From: Carboxylicivirga agarovorans
Lineage (GTDB): Bacteria; Bacteroidota; Bacteroidia; Bacteroidales; Marinilabiliaceae
DNA length: 64,000 bases
Assembly (NCBI RefSeq): GCF_050589845.1
Contig: NZ_JBNGPA010000006.1
Coordinates: 62,001-126,000, forward strand
Direction of reading: 5' to 3'
A program made the translations under genes and the position numbers. The notes beneath the pieces were generated by a model. That model ran no database searches and was not told the DNA's origin. It was given only the letters and a program-made list of their open reading frames with translations. Positions 1-9,326 of this stretch are shown here, in pieces. How positions within the stretch are numbered: position 1 is the first letter of the stretch; each line of letters starts with the position of its first letter.

Positions 1-1
1 C

Positions 2-367
2 TTGTTTGTTATGCTTACCGTTATCTTCTTCGGTGAATTCATGATGCAAGCCTTCACCCAGGATGAAGCGGTGATCATGCATGGGGCCAATTACCTGGTG
101 ATAGTGAGTTCATTCTATATGATCTTCTCTACGATGTTTGTAATGCATGGAGTACTTCGCGGCGCAGGTGATACGCTTATCCCTATGTTTATAACCTTAT
201 TTTCACTCTGGGTCATACGTATTCCATTTGCTTTGGTACTCTCAAAACACTTTGGAGTGAACGGTATCTGGTGGGCTATACCAATTGGCTGGAGCATGGG
301 ACTTGCCGGTTCACTTATTTATTATTTCACAGGAAGGTGGAAATACAAAGGTGTGGTCAAACATTGA
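2..367 (+). CDS. MATE family efflux transporter, C-terminal part
   Basis: This is the last ~121 residues of a multidrug/toxin extrusion (MATE) antiporter of the inner membrane; the gene begins before the window. Four hydrophobic segments are visible. The stretch MHGVLRGAGDTLIPMFITL matches the late MATE repeat in which RGAGDT is strongly conserved, and a short basic tail (RWKYKGVVKH) follows. MATE proteins expel cationic drugs or metabolites in exchange for Na+ or H+; the substrate cannot be told here. The stop codon is TGA at 365-367. No partner gene is visible because the downstream gene is convergent. Confidence 0.85.
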   Translation: MFVMLTVIFFGEFMMQAFTQDEAVIMHGANYLVIVSSFYMIFSTMFVMHGVLRGAGDTLIPMFITLFSLWVIRIPFALVLSKHFGVNGIWWAIPIGWSMGLAGSLIYYFTGRWKYKGVVKH

Positions 368-381
368 TATCGTTTTATAAA

Positions 382-415
382 GTCAAGGCTCTGCTTTATA
401 AAAACAGGCCTTGAC
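382..415. terminator. Inverted repeat between convergent genes
   Basis: GTCAAGGC and GCCTTGAC form the arms of a hairpin with one bulge, 15 bases after the MATE stop and before the end of the leftward PUL. There is no clear T-run, so it is only a possible terminator for either gene. Confidence 0.4.
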
Positions 416-518
416 TGGATTCACTATTCTAATATTTACAGTGCTTTACTAAATGTATGAAAACACTTAACATGCTTTCATACTTCCTTTAAGCATAAAA
501 TAAGCATTCGTCCTAAGA

Positions 519-2102
519 CTAGTCCACATTGGAAATCGTTACAACACTGCGTGCTGGAATCGTTAGCTCTTCATTCAGGTCTATTTCCTTCTTAAACGCG
601 AGGTTATTACCACTTTTTCCATCTGTCAGGTAAACTTTTAGTTTACCTGACAGCATTGCGCCCTTTAAATTAACCTTTACAGGCACATCTGCATGTAAAT
701 AATTCGTAATAACAACAGTAAGCTCGCTTTTATCTTCTGAAGTAAATGCACACGACATGATGCTATTAAGTGATTGCTCGTCCGTCTTTGAATCACTTCT
801 TGTGATCAAAACACGTTGCATGCTCTCTTTGATAAAACGGGAGTAGTTACCCAGGGCCCACATTGTTTTAGAATCATAAATAGTACCATCGTTTTTGTTA
901 TAATCGATATATACTAGTCCATCTTTGTAGTCATAAGGGCTGATTGCCAACCACCATTGCCATGATGAGGCATTTGCAATGGCCAGATCGGTAAAAATAA
1001 CACGTGATGTATACAGTGCTGTCTTCATACCCAAATCACGCCCGTTACCTTCTATATCCGGATTATTCTCTAATACACAATATTCACTCATCCAGAACTC
1101 TACTTGTTCAGGATTTGATTTTATGGTCTCATTAACCTTACGTCTGATCGAAGCCATTTCATCAACCGGCCAGGTGGTGTAATAACTGTGCGCCGCTACT
1201 TTAGGGGCCACATGTGACAGTTTACCAAGATATTCGGGAGATGATGGATCGAAAAAACTATAAACCTGGAAGCCTCGACCTGATTTACCACCATTCTCAT
1301 ACATAAAATTCAATTGTGCTGATTCTGGTATCTCAAGCATGGCATTAACGTTCTTCTGCTCAAAAGCCATATTTATTACTTTTGTTGCTGCAGCAATCTC
1401 AGTATTTTGAGCAGGAGTTCCCTCCTGCCCTTTATTGGTCCAATCCCATTGCGGTTCATTAAACGGACTGATGTATTTGAAACTGACACCATCCTGTTCC
1501 TTAACCTTCAACGCAACATCGGCCAGATAATCAGCAAAGAGTGAATAATTCTCCTCTGCCAGATTGTAATGATTTTTATCCGAAGAATAAGCCTTCCCAT
1601 TTTTTGTAAGACTAACAGGAGGGCTGTTAACAAAACCAACAAACTGATTCACACCTCTTTCTTTCGCCGCCTTTAGAAACCATCTTTGTCCCTGGTGTTT
1701 ACTCCAATCATAAACACCTTTGCTGGTCATAAAGGATTCAGCACGTCGCCATTCATCTTTAATCTCGCTTGCAGCTCCCTGCTCCGCACTACCTCCTCCA
1801 ATATTAAACCGCCAGGTATTCAATCCAATGCCTTTGGGGTGGCCCTCCCCATCAAGCTCTCTGCTAAACAGCCAATCGGCCATTTGTTCTTTTTTATTCT
1901 CGGGCCAATTCTTACCAACAAACTGACAACTCCAGGCATCAGATGCTCCAAAGCCATGAATCTTCTGACGGGTTGCATCCGCTTGAATAGTCAGATTCAG
2001 TGCCGACGAATCGCCGGGCTCCCCCCCGCTATCCTTTTCACAGGAAGTAAGAGCAATTAATACTGCTAAATATATTTTTACGATCATCTTTATTCGTTTC
2101 AT
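519..2102 (-). CDS. GH30 family glycoside hydrolase lipoprotein
   Basis: This is a retaining endo-glycanase or exo-glycosidase of family GH30, probably exported as a lipoprotein. From the chosen ATG at 2102 (MKRIKMIVKIYLAVL) a signal peptide ends in a lipobox LTSC at residue 21. The longer reading frame starts inside the upstream gene and would bury this signal; an ATG at 2111 is the other option. Catalytic residues are visible as Glu216 in FNEP (acid/base) and Glu340 in WMSEY (nucleophile). The N-terminal blade IHGFGASDAWSCQFVG and the WRFNIGGGSAEQG loop resemble the GH30 branch that contains endo-beta-1,6-galactanases, but I cannot fix the subfamily. It is the last gene of the PUL, about 20 bases after the GH2 gene, so co-transcribed. 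The C-terminal ~90 residues form the usual beta-sandwich. Confidence 0.85.
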   Translation of the reverse strand: MKRIKMIVKIYLAVLIALTSCEKDSGGEPGDSSALNLTIQADATRQKIHGFGASDAWSCQFVGKNWPENKKEQMADWLFSRELDGEGHPKGIGLNTWRFNIGGGSAEQGAASEIKDEWRRAESFMTSKGVYDWSKHQGQRWFLKAAKERGVNQFVGFVNSPPVSLTKNGKAYSSDKNHYNLAEENYSLFADYLADVALKVKEQDGVSFKYISPFNEPQWDWTNKGQEGTPAQNTEIAAATKVINMAFEQKNVNAMLEIPESAQLNFMYENGGKSGRGFQVYSFFDPSSPEYLGKLSHVAPKVAAHSYYTTWPVDEMASIRRKVNETIKSNPEQVEFWMSEYCVLENNPDIEGNGRDLGMKTALYTSRVIFTDLAIANASSWQWWLAISPYDYKDGLVYIDYNKNDGTIYDSKTMWALGNYSRFIKESMQRVLITRSDSKTDEQSLNSIMSCAFTSEDKSELTVVITNYLHADVPVKVNLKGAMLSGKLKVYLTDGKSGNNLAFKKEIDLNEELTIPARSVVTISNVD

Positions 2103-2121
2103 AAAATTCATTCTTCTGCTA

Positions 2122-5100
2122 CTAAAGTGGACAAATGGTAAAGGTGTAATGATAGGCATTATCCACCAGTTTATAAGCTTCATGTGTATCATGACCCCAA
2201 CTATTGTCGCCACCAACACCCCGTTGAGTTAAATCGATGTTGAGTTCTGTAATATTCCGCTTAGGAATCTGGTAATAGTGTGTCAGGTTATTGTTCAGAT
2301 CATCAATGGTGAAATGATGCGTGCTCATTTCCAGCGGCTGCTGGCCTGAAATGAGAAATCCACGTCCTTGTTCATTCGTTACCTTCATCCAGCGTACCTG
2401 CGTTTTGTTACCACTCTCCTGAGGCCATACATACGGAGTATGCTGATCGCTTACCTTTCCTTTGTACACATCCACCATTACGGCATTCCTGCGGTCGTTG
2501 TATGATTCGTGCGGCCCATTACCATACCATTCAACTAGTTCAAAGCCATCAGGCATCACCAGGTTCATACCAAAGCGTGGTAATTCGGGTAGTTCACCAG
2601 CACCCTTTTTAAAATCCACGTGTACCTGAACAGCTCCATCAGGATAGATGTTATAAATAACATCATAAGCTGATTCCCCAACACTTATCATTGAGGTCGT
2701 GGAAACTTTTACACTTTCATCAAGCTTTTCAATCTTTAAGGAGCTTATGGTGCGTTTTGCCTCTACATCATACCAATCCCAGCATCGGTGATGCATACCG
2801 TTTCCACGATCGTTATTGGTAGGAACACGCCAGAAGTTAGGTTGCAAGCCACGGCGTAATAAATCCTGACTACGAAATTTCCAATCACTTATGTTACCTG
2901 TTGCCTTGTCAAAAACAATGGCAAAATCCTTTCCGAATACATAGTGCTTCGCCTCATCTTCAGACAATGTTAAAGTACCTTGTTGAGAATCTTCCCTGAT
3001 CGCTGGTTTAAAACCGCTTAACTCAAATTGCTCTGCAGCTATAGCATATCCTTTTTCCAGTAAACCATGTTCTTTAGAAGTGCGGACATAGAAGTTGATA
3101 AAATATTCCGTGTCTTCAATTGATTCATAATTATACTTGACTTTAAAGGCTCTTTTCTCCTGAGGATTCACTGCTTTTTTAAGATCAACAATCCCTTTTT
3201 GAAGTACCTGGCCTTCAGCCTTAATTTCAAAGTAGAGTTCTAGCCCATCGGTATTTCTGAAAAAGCTTTCATTGTAGATATTGAATTTACCTTTTGAAAG
3301 ATCAGTGGCAGTTATCCAGAAATCCTGATACACCTTTTTAACATCATACAAAGCAGGTTTGGGCGTCTGATCTGCAAAAATAAGTCCATTCAAACAAAAA
3401 TCGCCGTCAGATGGCACATCCTGTGGACCAAAATCGCCTCCATAAGCCCAAAACCGTTTTCCATCAGGTAGTTGCCGCTCAATTCCCTGATCCATCCAAT
3501 CCCATATAAAACCACCTTGCAGCTGTGGTTCTTTGCGAATAAGTTTCCAGTAATCCATTAAGTTACCATTGCTGTTACCCATAGCATGGCTGTATTCGCA
3601 TTGTATCATAGGACGATGATCATTCAAAGTGAGGAACTCCTCCATCTGCTCAATTTTGTAATACATAGGGCATACAATATCCGTGTAGGACTCTAACCAA
3701 GCCTGCTCATACTGCACAAGCCTGCTGTTATCACGCTCTTTAATCCAAGCGGCGGTAGCTTCAAAGTTTTGTCCCGAACCCGCTTCATTTCCCAACGACC
3801 AGATAATGACAGAGGGGAAATTCTTATCCCGTTCCACCATATTTATTGTTCTGTCAAGGTGTGCCTGTTTCCAATCAGGATTATTTCCCAATGTTCTGTC
3901 AAGACTATAACCATCATTCCATAGTGAACCCATAGCATGACTTTCGATGTTGGCCTCATCAATCACATACAAACCATATTGATCACATAGTTGGTACCAA
4001 TAAGGATCAACAGGATAATGGCTGCAACGCACTGCATTGATGTTGTGTTGTTTCATGAGGGTAATATCGCGCAACATAGAAGCTTTTGAAACCACATGCC
4101 CATCAGCCTCGTGGTGCTCGTGTCGGTTAACTCCTTTTAATAAAACCGGCTGCCCATTTACCACCAGTTGCTTGTTTTTTATTTCAACGCTACGAAAACC
4201 AACCTTGGTACTTCTGACATCAAGTGTTTCTCCGGCGTCATTTTTCAACAAGACGAACAAGGTATATAAGTTAGGAAGCTCTGCACTCCATATATCCACT
4301 GAAGGTAGAGTTGATTCAAAGATTTGCTTGCTGCCATCAGCATTTCTCACATCCTGATAAACCAGTTTTCCGGCATTATCAATTAGTTGAACCTCCAGTT
4401 CAGAATCTGATGTTTGCAACTTCAGGTCTACATCCAGCTGAAACACTCCCTCCTTGTATTTGGCATCTAAGCCACTTTTCACAAAGAAATCACGAATATG
4501 TGTTTGCGGTAATGCGTATAAATAAACATCGCGTTCAATACCACTTAAGCGCCACATATCCTGGTCTTCAAGGTAACTGCCATCGCACCAGCGATAAATT
4601 TCTACTGCCAGCTTGTTTTCCCCCTTTTTCAGGAATCGCGTAATGTCAAATTCAGCAGGTGTTTTGGAATCCTGTGAGTAGCCCACTTTTTGTCCATTGA
4701 CCCACACATACATGGCCGAATTAACTGCTCCAAAGTGCAGTATTACCTGACTTCCATCCCAATTAACAGGTATCGTAAAAGTACGCACATAGGATCCAAC
4801 CGGATTGTACTCATCCGGAATATTAGGCGGATCCATTTTGAAAGGGTATTTCACATTGGTATAAATGGCTGTGCCATAACCTTCCATCTGCCAGTTGGCA
4901 GGAACCTTTATTTCATCCCAATCAGTAACATCGAAAGCCATCTGATAAAAATCGACAGGTCGCTGCGAGGGATTAACAGACCAGGTAAATGACCATGTGC
5001 CATTTAAACTTTGATAGTAATCAGAGCTTGTTTTATCATTTTCTTTGGCCTTGTCTAATGAACGATAAGGAAACGACCAGGCAAAGGGCTGTCGCTTTCC

Positions 5101-5199
5101 TTCTCTGACTTTAGCCGGATTTTGCCAATCCTTGCTGATCGCCACATGAGTAGACAATCCTATTAAAAGGATGAGAACAATCATTTTTCTATAGTACAT
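2122..5199 (-). CDS. GH2 beta-galactosidase, LacZ-type
   Basis: A 1025-residue GH2 enzyme with the full LacZ five-domain layout: jelly roll, Ig-like domain, TIM barrel, Ig-like domain, and the C-terminal beta-galactosidase small-chain domain. The acid/base is Glu472 in SLGNEAG and the nucleophile Glu535 in IQCEYSHAMGNSNG; NAVRCSHYP and GGFIWDWMDQG are also typical. A hydrophobic N-terminus (MIVLILLIGLSTHVAIS) indicates export to the periplasm, unlike cytoplasmic E. coli LacZ. It should trim terminal beta-galactose from oligosaccharides released by the PUL endo-enzyme. It lies between the esterase and GH30 genes with short gaps, in the same leftward operon. Activity on other beta-glycosides cannot be excluded. 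Confidence 0.9.
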   Translation of the reverse strand: MYYRKMIVLILLIGLSTHVAISKDWQNPAKVREGKRQPFAWSFPYRSLDKAKENDKTSSDYYQSLNGTWSFTWSVNPSQRPVDFYQMAFDVTDWDEIKVPANWQMEGYGTAIYTNVKYPFKMDPPNIPDEYNPVGSYVRTFTIPVNWDGSQVILHFGAVNSAMYVWVNGQKVGYSQDSKTPAEFDITRFLKKGENKLAVEIYRWCDGSYLEDQDMWRLSGIERDVYLYALPQTHIRDFFVKSGLDAKYKEGVFQLDVDLKLQTSDSELEVQLIDNAGKLVYQDVRNADGSKQIFESTLPSVDIWSAELPNLYTLFVLLKNDAGETLDVRSTKVGFRSVEIKNKQLVVNGQPVLLKGVNRHEHHEADGHVVSKASMLRDITLMKQHNINAVRCSHYPVDPYWYQLCDQYGLYVIDEANIESHAMGSLWNDGYSLDRTLGNNPDWKQAHLDRTINMVERDKNFPSVIIWSLGNEAGSGQNFEATAAWIKERDNSRLVQYEQAWLESYTDIVCPMYYKIEQMEEFLTLNDHRPMIQCEYSHAMGNSNGNLMDYWKLIRKEPQLQGGFIWDWMDQGIERQLPDGKRFWAYGGDFGPQDVPSDGDFCLNGLIFADQTPKPALYDVKKVYQDFWITATDLSKGKFNIYNESFFRNTDGLELYFEIKAEGQVLQKGIVDLKKAVNPQEKRAFKVKYNYESIEDTEYFINFYVRTSKEHGLLEKGYAIAAEQFELSGFKPAIREDSQQGTLTLSEDEAKHYVFGKDFAIVFDKATGNISDWKFRSQDLLRRGLQPNFWRVPTNNDRGNGMHHRCWDWYDVEAKRTISSLKIEKLDESVKVSTTSMISVGESAYDVIYNIYPDGAVQVHVDFKKGAGELPELPRFGMNLVMPDGFELVEWYGNGPHESYNDRRNAVMVDVYKGKVSDQHTPYVWPQESGNKTQVRWMKVTNEQGRGFLISGQQPLEMSTHHFTIDDLNNNLTHYYQIPKRNITELNIDLTQRGVGGDNSWGHDTHEAYKLVDNAYHYTFTICPL

Positions 5200-5249
5200 A
5201 GTTTCTGTCTTTTAAAGTATTTGTAAATACCATTCGTCACCAGTTTTGC

Positions 5250-6137
5250 TTAAAGTCTCTTGATCCAACGAATAGCCAAACCTATCCATTGGTCTGTTCC
5301 ATTGGATTCATCGCCTAAACCGAAGCCATGACCTCCGTCTGGAAAAGTATGTAACTCAAATGCTACATTATGCCTTCTCAGGGCTGCTGCATACTCACTG
5401 GTCTCTTCGTAATGGCAGACCTTATCATCTAATGCATGCACCAGGAATGAAGGCGGAGTTGAAGAGTTAACCTGCTCAAGAATATTAAATTCATCATACT
5501 CCTGCTCAGTCATTGTCCGGTGAAACAATTTATTCTCCAACCAGTCAACATTTTCATCGCTCAAGCGTGGACAACCATAAATGATGAGTGAAAAATTGGG
5601 TCGCTGCAGAACTTTGGAACAGGCAAAAGCTGCTAAATGCCCTCCGGCCGAAAAACCCATCACTCCAATATTATCAGTTTCAAAACCATATAGTCCAGCC
5701 CACTGACGCATAAGTTCAAGGGCACGTTGCACATCTGTGATCGGTAATTTTTCCGGTGTATCTGAACTCTCGGCCAATGGCAGGCGGTATTTTAACACGG
5801 CGGCAGTAATGCCGTCCTTCGCCAGTTCCCTGGCAACATCATGTCCTTCATGATAAATGGCTTCCACCTCGTAACCTCCACCGGGTATAATAATAACTGC
5901 TTTACCGCTGTTTTTTCCTTGAGCCGGATAAATGTACAATTGAGGAATTACCACGTTGAAAACACAACGCGTTCCCCAACTCTCCTTTTCTTCTTCAATC
6001 AAATCATTTGCTTTGGAATAGGGCATTTTGTCTTCAGCCCATAGCGGCCTTAGCTCCTGGGAAGCTGAAGTAATGCCTGTCAGCAAAAGCAATCCGGTAA
6101 ACAATGCTATCCTCAACATTTCTATCTTATTAATCAT
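5250..6137 (-). CDS. Secreted alpha/beta-hydrolase esterase (acetyl-esterase type)
   Basis: A 295-residue alpha/beta hydrolase with a signal peptide (residues 1-26). Motifs: oxyanion-type IIIPGGGYE near residue 91, nucleophile Ser163 in GFSAGGH, an acidic residue in ALDDKV, and His in FPDGGHGFG. This pattern is that of bacterial xylan/pectin acetyl- or feruloyl-esterases found in PULs, which remove acyl groups that shield polysaccharides. Its start overlaps the end of the upstream SGNH gene by eight bases, so translation is probably coupled. An alternative start is the in-frame ATG at 6119. The substrate (acetyl or feruloyl) is not readable from sequence. Confidence 0.8.
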   Translation of the reverse strand: MINKIEMLRIALFTGLLLLTGITSASQELRPLWAEDKMPYSKANDLIEEEKESWGTRCVFNVVIPQLYIYPAQGKNSGKAVIIIPGGGYEVEAIYHEGHDVARELAKDGITAAVLKYRLPLAESSDTPEKLPITDVQRALELMRQWAGLYGFETDNIGVMGFSAGGHLAAFACSKVLQRPNFSLIIYGCPRLSDENVDWLENKLFHRTMTEQEYDEFNILEQVNSSTPPSFLVHALDDKVCHYEETSEYAAALRRHNVAFELHTFPDGGHGFGLGDESNGTDQWIGLAIRWIKRL

Positions 6138-7710
6138 TTAAACCGATTTTAGTGGCATCAAAATCAACCACTGCATTATCAGCTGCCTGCAACACTACAT
6201 CAATTTGCCATGTTCCAGCCGGTGCTGCTTGAGTTGTGAGTTCAATTTTCTGCCAGTCTTCAGTCATTTCCATTTCATTTGTAGCCTGTATCAACACACT
6301 TTGACTCTGGTTACGAAAACGATACTGTAACAATCCAATCCCTTCGCCTTTGGCCCACACCGAAATTGTGAATACATCACCCTCTTCAGCTAACACTGCC
6401 TGATGTACACCGTCGCTGGCCTTGCACCGAACAAAGGCATTGCCATCTTTGGCTTCACTTCCGGTCTGATAGCTGGCATTGGTATCGACATTGATCGGTC
6501 GCCAACCATCAGGACGCGGCCCTAACAGGTTCTTTTCAAACGAAGCATTACCCAACCGTCCTTTTTCCAGAGGTATGGAGCTATATGAAACGGGAGTCCA
6601 TTCCCAAGCCATTTGTTCAGCGATATGAGCACCAAGGATATTGGCAAAACCCGCTTGTTCCGATATGATCGCATGATCTTGTCCCCATAGCCAGGGAAAT
6701 TTCACAAACGACACATTGCTTTCGCCCATAGCATTGAGTTCCTGCGTCAGTTCATCAAGGTAATCGGCCGGTTCGTTGATTGCCCAGCCAATTGAATTGG
6801 CAAACACCACATGCGCATTGGGATACACCGGACGAATCTGCGTGGTCAACAGTTTTTTCCACGATGATTTAATATCTGCCTTTGCAGCTCCATTCCAATA
6901 GTCATTGGCTCCAAGATTGATGACCACTACATCGGGTTTTCTGCCCAGGTTGTTGTTTTCAAAATCCCAGGTATTCTCATTGATTTGATGATACACATGT
7001 ATTTTATCGTGATAATCAGTCAAGTCTTTATCACCCATGCCTTCTGTTACACCAAAACCTCCCACCGAAAGGTTTACCCATTCAGCATCGAGGCCCCGGG
7101 CTGTAAAGCCAGGATAGGCATAATAACCGTCAGTGGCATCATCTCCTCCCTGATCTTTATCATCCCAGGCACTCCAGCCCGATGGGTTGGAATCACCAAT
7201 AAACTCGATCAGGCGTTCTGCCCTTGGCTCCAAACCAACAACTCTGTTACCGATCATCTGTAATTCGTGCAGGTGAACAACTCCCCATGCTTCATTTTTC
7301 TTCACAATTTCGACCGTATGATGCCCCATGGGCAAATCCGATACTACTGGATAGAATTGTTTAATACCATTCAATCGAATAACCTTACGCTTATCTATAC
7401 TATCATCACCATCAATAATTACATATAAGTAACTAAAGCCGTCACCATCATAGTTATCGCTTGACAGCAATGCCGATAAACCGGTGCCATTAAATGCTAT
7501 CTTAACCGAACTACCCGTAGCACTGGCACTTGCAATGTGTTCATTTATTTGCCAGCGACCACTGTACTGTAAATCAGGGTGTGTCACTTGTATTTTTATA
7601 CGCTCGTTCTTGTTTCCAGCATTTATATTGTCGTCATTGCACGAGCTGGACAGCAAAACAATTAGCATAACCTTTGTAAAAAATATATGCCAGTTCATTT
7701 TAATTTCCAT
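6130..7710 (-). CDS. SGNH/CE2-like carbohydrate esterase lipoprotein with C-terminal binding domain
   Basis: A 526-residue lipoprotein (lipobox LSSSC, Cys24). Residues ~35-155 form a beta-sandwich like the N-terminal domain of CE2 esterases. The SGNH hydrolase domain follows, with Ser174 in IGDSN and the oxyanion Asn in NLGANDYW; the catalytic His is probably in GQDHA but I am not certain. Residues ~375-526 resemble a carbohydrate-binding jelly roll (CBM4/9-like: GNASFEKN, ISVWAKGEG, WQKIEL). CE2 enzymes deacetylate plant polysaccharides, often at O-6. With the adjacent alpha/beta esterase the PUL carries two different esterases, which argues for a heavily acylated substrate. The gene follows susD after a 60-base gap holding a hairpin. 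Confidence 0.8.
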   Translation of the reverse strand: MEIKMNWHIFFTKVMLIVLLSSSCNDDNINAGNKNERIKIQVTHPDLQYSGRWQINEHIASASATGSSVKIAFNGTGLSALLSSDNYDGDGFSYLYVIIDGDDSIDKRKVIRLNGIKQFYPVVSDLPMGHHTVEIVKKNEAWGVVHLHELQMIGNRVVGLEPRAERLIEFIGDSNPSGWSAWDDKDQGGDDATDGYYAYPGFTARGLDAEWVNLSVGGFGVTEGMGDKDLTDYHDKIHVYHQINENTWDFENNNLGRKPDVVVINLGANDYWNGAAKADIKSSWKKLLTTQIRPVYPNAHVVFANSIGWAINEPADYLDELTQELNAMGESNVSFVKFPWLWGQDHAIISEQAGFANILGAHIAEQMAWEWTPVSYSSIPLEKGRLGNASFEKNLLGPRPDGWRPINVDTNASYQTGSEAKDGNAFVRCKASDGVHQAVLAEEGDVFTISVWAKGEGIGLLQYRFRNQSQSVLIQATNEMEMTEDWQKIELTTQAAPAGTWQIDVVLQAADNAVVDFDATKIGLND

Positions 7711-7732
7711 CTATCCAAAAACTAAGTAAGAG

Positions 7733-7761
7733 CCCTCAGCCTGTTTTTGCAGGACTGAGGG
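7733..7761 (-). promoter_or_regulatory. Intercistronic hairpin after susD
   Basis: CCCTCAG and CTGAGGG form a 7-bp stem extended by CCTG/CAGG with one bulge, between the susD stop and the SGNH esterase start. Read leftward there is no T-run, so it is more likely an mRNA-stabilising or attenuating hairpin that sets susCD above the enzyme genes than a full terminator. Confidence 0.5.
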
Positions 7762-7770
7762 TCCGCACTT

Positions 7771-9309
7771 TTAATATCCTTTGTTTTGTGTTAATGTCCC
7801 GTCTGACAGATCTATTTCTGCCTGAGGAATTGGGAATAAAAGGTGTACATTCTCATCAAATAATTCACCTTTGGCATTGCCGGCATCATAATCGTCATTG
7901 GCGCCAAGATTATATGCCACGAAATCTTCCATCACTTCTTTCAGGCGCGATGAATTGGGATATCTGATGCCTTTTTGACGCTTTAGATCGTAATACCGAT
8001 GACCTTCCAGAGCGAGTTCCATTCGTCTCTCCATGTAGATATCCATCAGCAACTGCTCACCGGTTGAACTGATACCTGCCAGACCAACCCGTTGTCGCAC
8101 TAAATTTACAGAGGCAATAGCTTCGCTCTCATTATTATTGTGCCAGGCAGCCTCAGCATGTAGCAATAATAAATCGGCATAACGGAATAAAATATGGTTA
8201 AGCGGCGTACGTGTATGCTCCGATTGAGATGGTCGATCGTTCCAGGCGATCCAGTATTTACGATTGATTCGTCCCGTCTCATTTTCTGACAACTGGGTAT
8301 CATAATCAGGATAATCCTCATCAACGTAATCGCCATGTTTAATAATGGTTGCGTTTCTGCGCGGATCACCTTCCATGAAGTTATCCAGATGGCTCGACGG
8401 TGTGGCAAAACCCCAACCACCATCGGCGCGGCTGCGTGTGAAGACTGGCAATACCGTACCTGCATCCAATACATTATCAAACACTGTTTGGATTTCGAAA
8501 AGAGAACCGTTGCCATTGGGATTATGAATACTCCAAACCATTGTAAACGGATCGTTAAGATTATATTCACCTGTTTCAACAATTTGTTTGGCCAATGGCT
8601 CAGCCTCATTCCATTTTTCCTGATAAACATATGCTTTCACCAGGTAAGCCAAAGCTGCACCTTTAGTGGCCCTGCCAATATCTGAAGCCCCTTGTTCTGA
8701 ACGTTCTGGTAATGCACCTGACGCATCTTTTAAATCCTGCTCTATTTGCGTCCAGATCAAACTAGCAGACACGCGTTCCTGCTTGGGGTCATTTACAGTT
8801 AATGGCTCTAGTAAAAGTGGCACATCACCAAAATTCTTTACCAATTCAAAATAAGCAAAGGCCCTGAGAAATTGGGCTTCTGCAATAACACGCATTTTAA
8901 AATCGTCGCTTACAGGTGCATCTGGTACATTTTTTATCACCAGGTTACAACGATAGATCTGTTCATAAGCATACTGCCATTTGTACTGTATCCATTCATT
9001 CTGTGGAGTGATATTAAAGCGGGCCAACTCACCAAAGTCACGCTGGTCACCTTCCAGTGAATTGCCTTTAAAAGCATCATCTGAACAAATATCGCCCACC
9101 AGGTAAAAGAGATCATTCTCCCACCAGTCTTCGGGGCTAAGGGATGCATAACAACCCGAAAGGGCTTTTAAACACTCATCTTCATTAGCAAAGTAATTTT
9201 CTAACACTTGCTTACCCTGTATCGGTTGTTCTAAAAAGTCGCTGCACGAGGACCATAAAACGACCAATACACTAAATATTATAATAAGTTGATTATTTCG
9301 TCTCATCAT
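7771..9309 (-). CDS. susD: SusD/RagB family nutrient-binding lipoprotein
   Basis: A 512-residue SusD-like lipoprotein. The signal peptide ends in a lipobox WSSC (Cys22), followed by the family start SDFLEQPIQGK. The TPR-like helices (FLRAFAYFELVKNFGDVPL) and the C-terminal block (NHILFRYADLLLLHAEA, ERRMELALEGHRYYDLKR, LFPIPQAEIDLS) are diagnostic. SusD caps the SusC pore at the cell surface and binds the oligosaccharide. The gene starts 17 bases after the susC stop, the normal pair arrangement. Glycan specificity cannot be predicted from sequence alone. Confidence 0.95.
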   Translation of the reverse strand: MMRRNNQLIIIFSVLVVLWSSCSDFLEQPIQGKQVLENYFANEDECLKALSGCYASLSPEDWWENDLFYLVGDICSDDAFKGNSLEGDQRDFGELARFNITPQNEWIQYKWQYAYEQIYRCNLVIKNVPDAPVSDDFKMRVIAEAQFLRAFAYFELVKNFGDVPLLLEPLTVNDPKQERVSASLIWTQIEQDLKDASGALPERSEQGASDIGRATKGAALAYLVKAYVYQEKWNEAEPLAKQIVETGEYNLNDPFTMVWSIHNPNGNGSLFEIQTVFDNVLDAGTVLPVFTRSRADGGWGFATPSSHLDNFMEGDPRRNATIIKHGDYVDEDYPDYDTQLSENETGRINRKYWIAWNDRPSQSEHTRTPLNHILFRYADLLLLHAEAAWHNNNESEAIASVNLVRQRVGLAGISSTGEQLLMDIYMERRMELALEGHRYYDLKRQKGIRYPNSSRLKEVMEDFVAYNLGANDDYDAGNAKGELFDENVHLLFPIPQAEIDLSDGTLTQNKGY

Positions 9310-9326
9310 TCTTGCTATTCAATAGG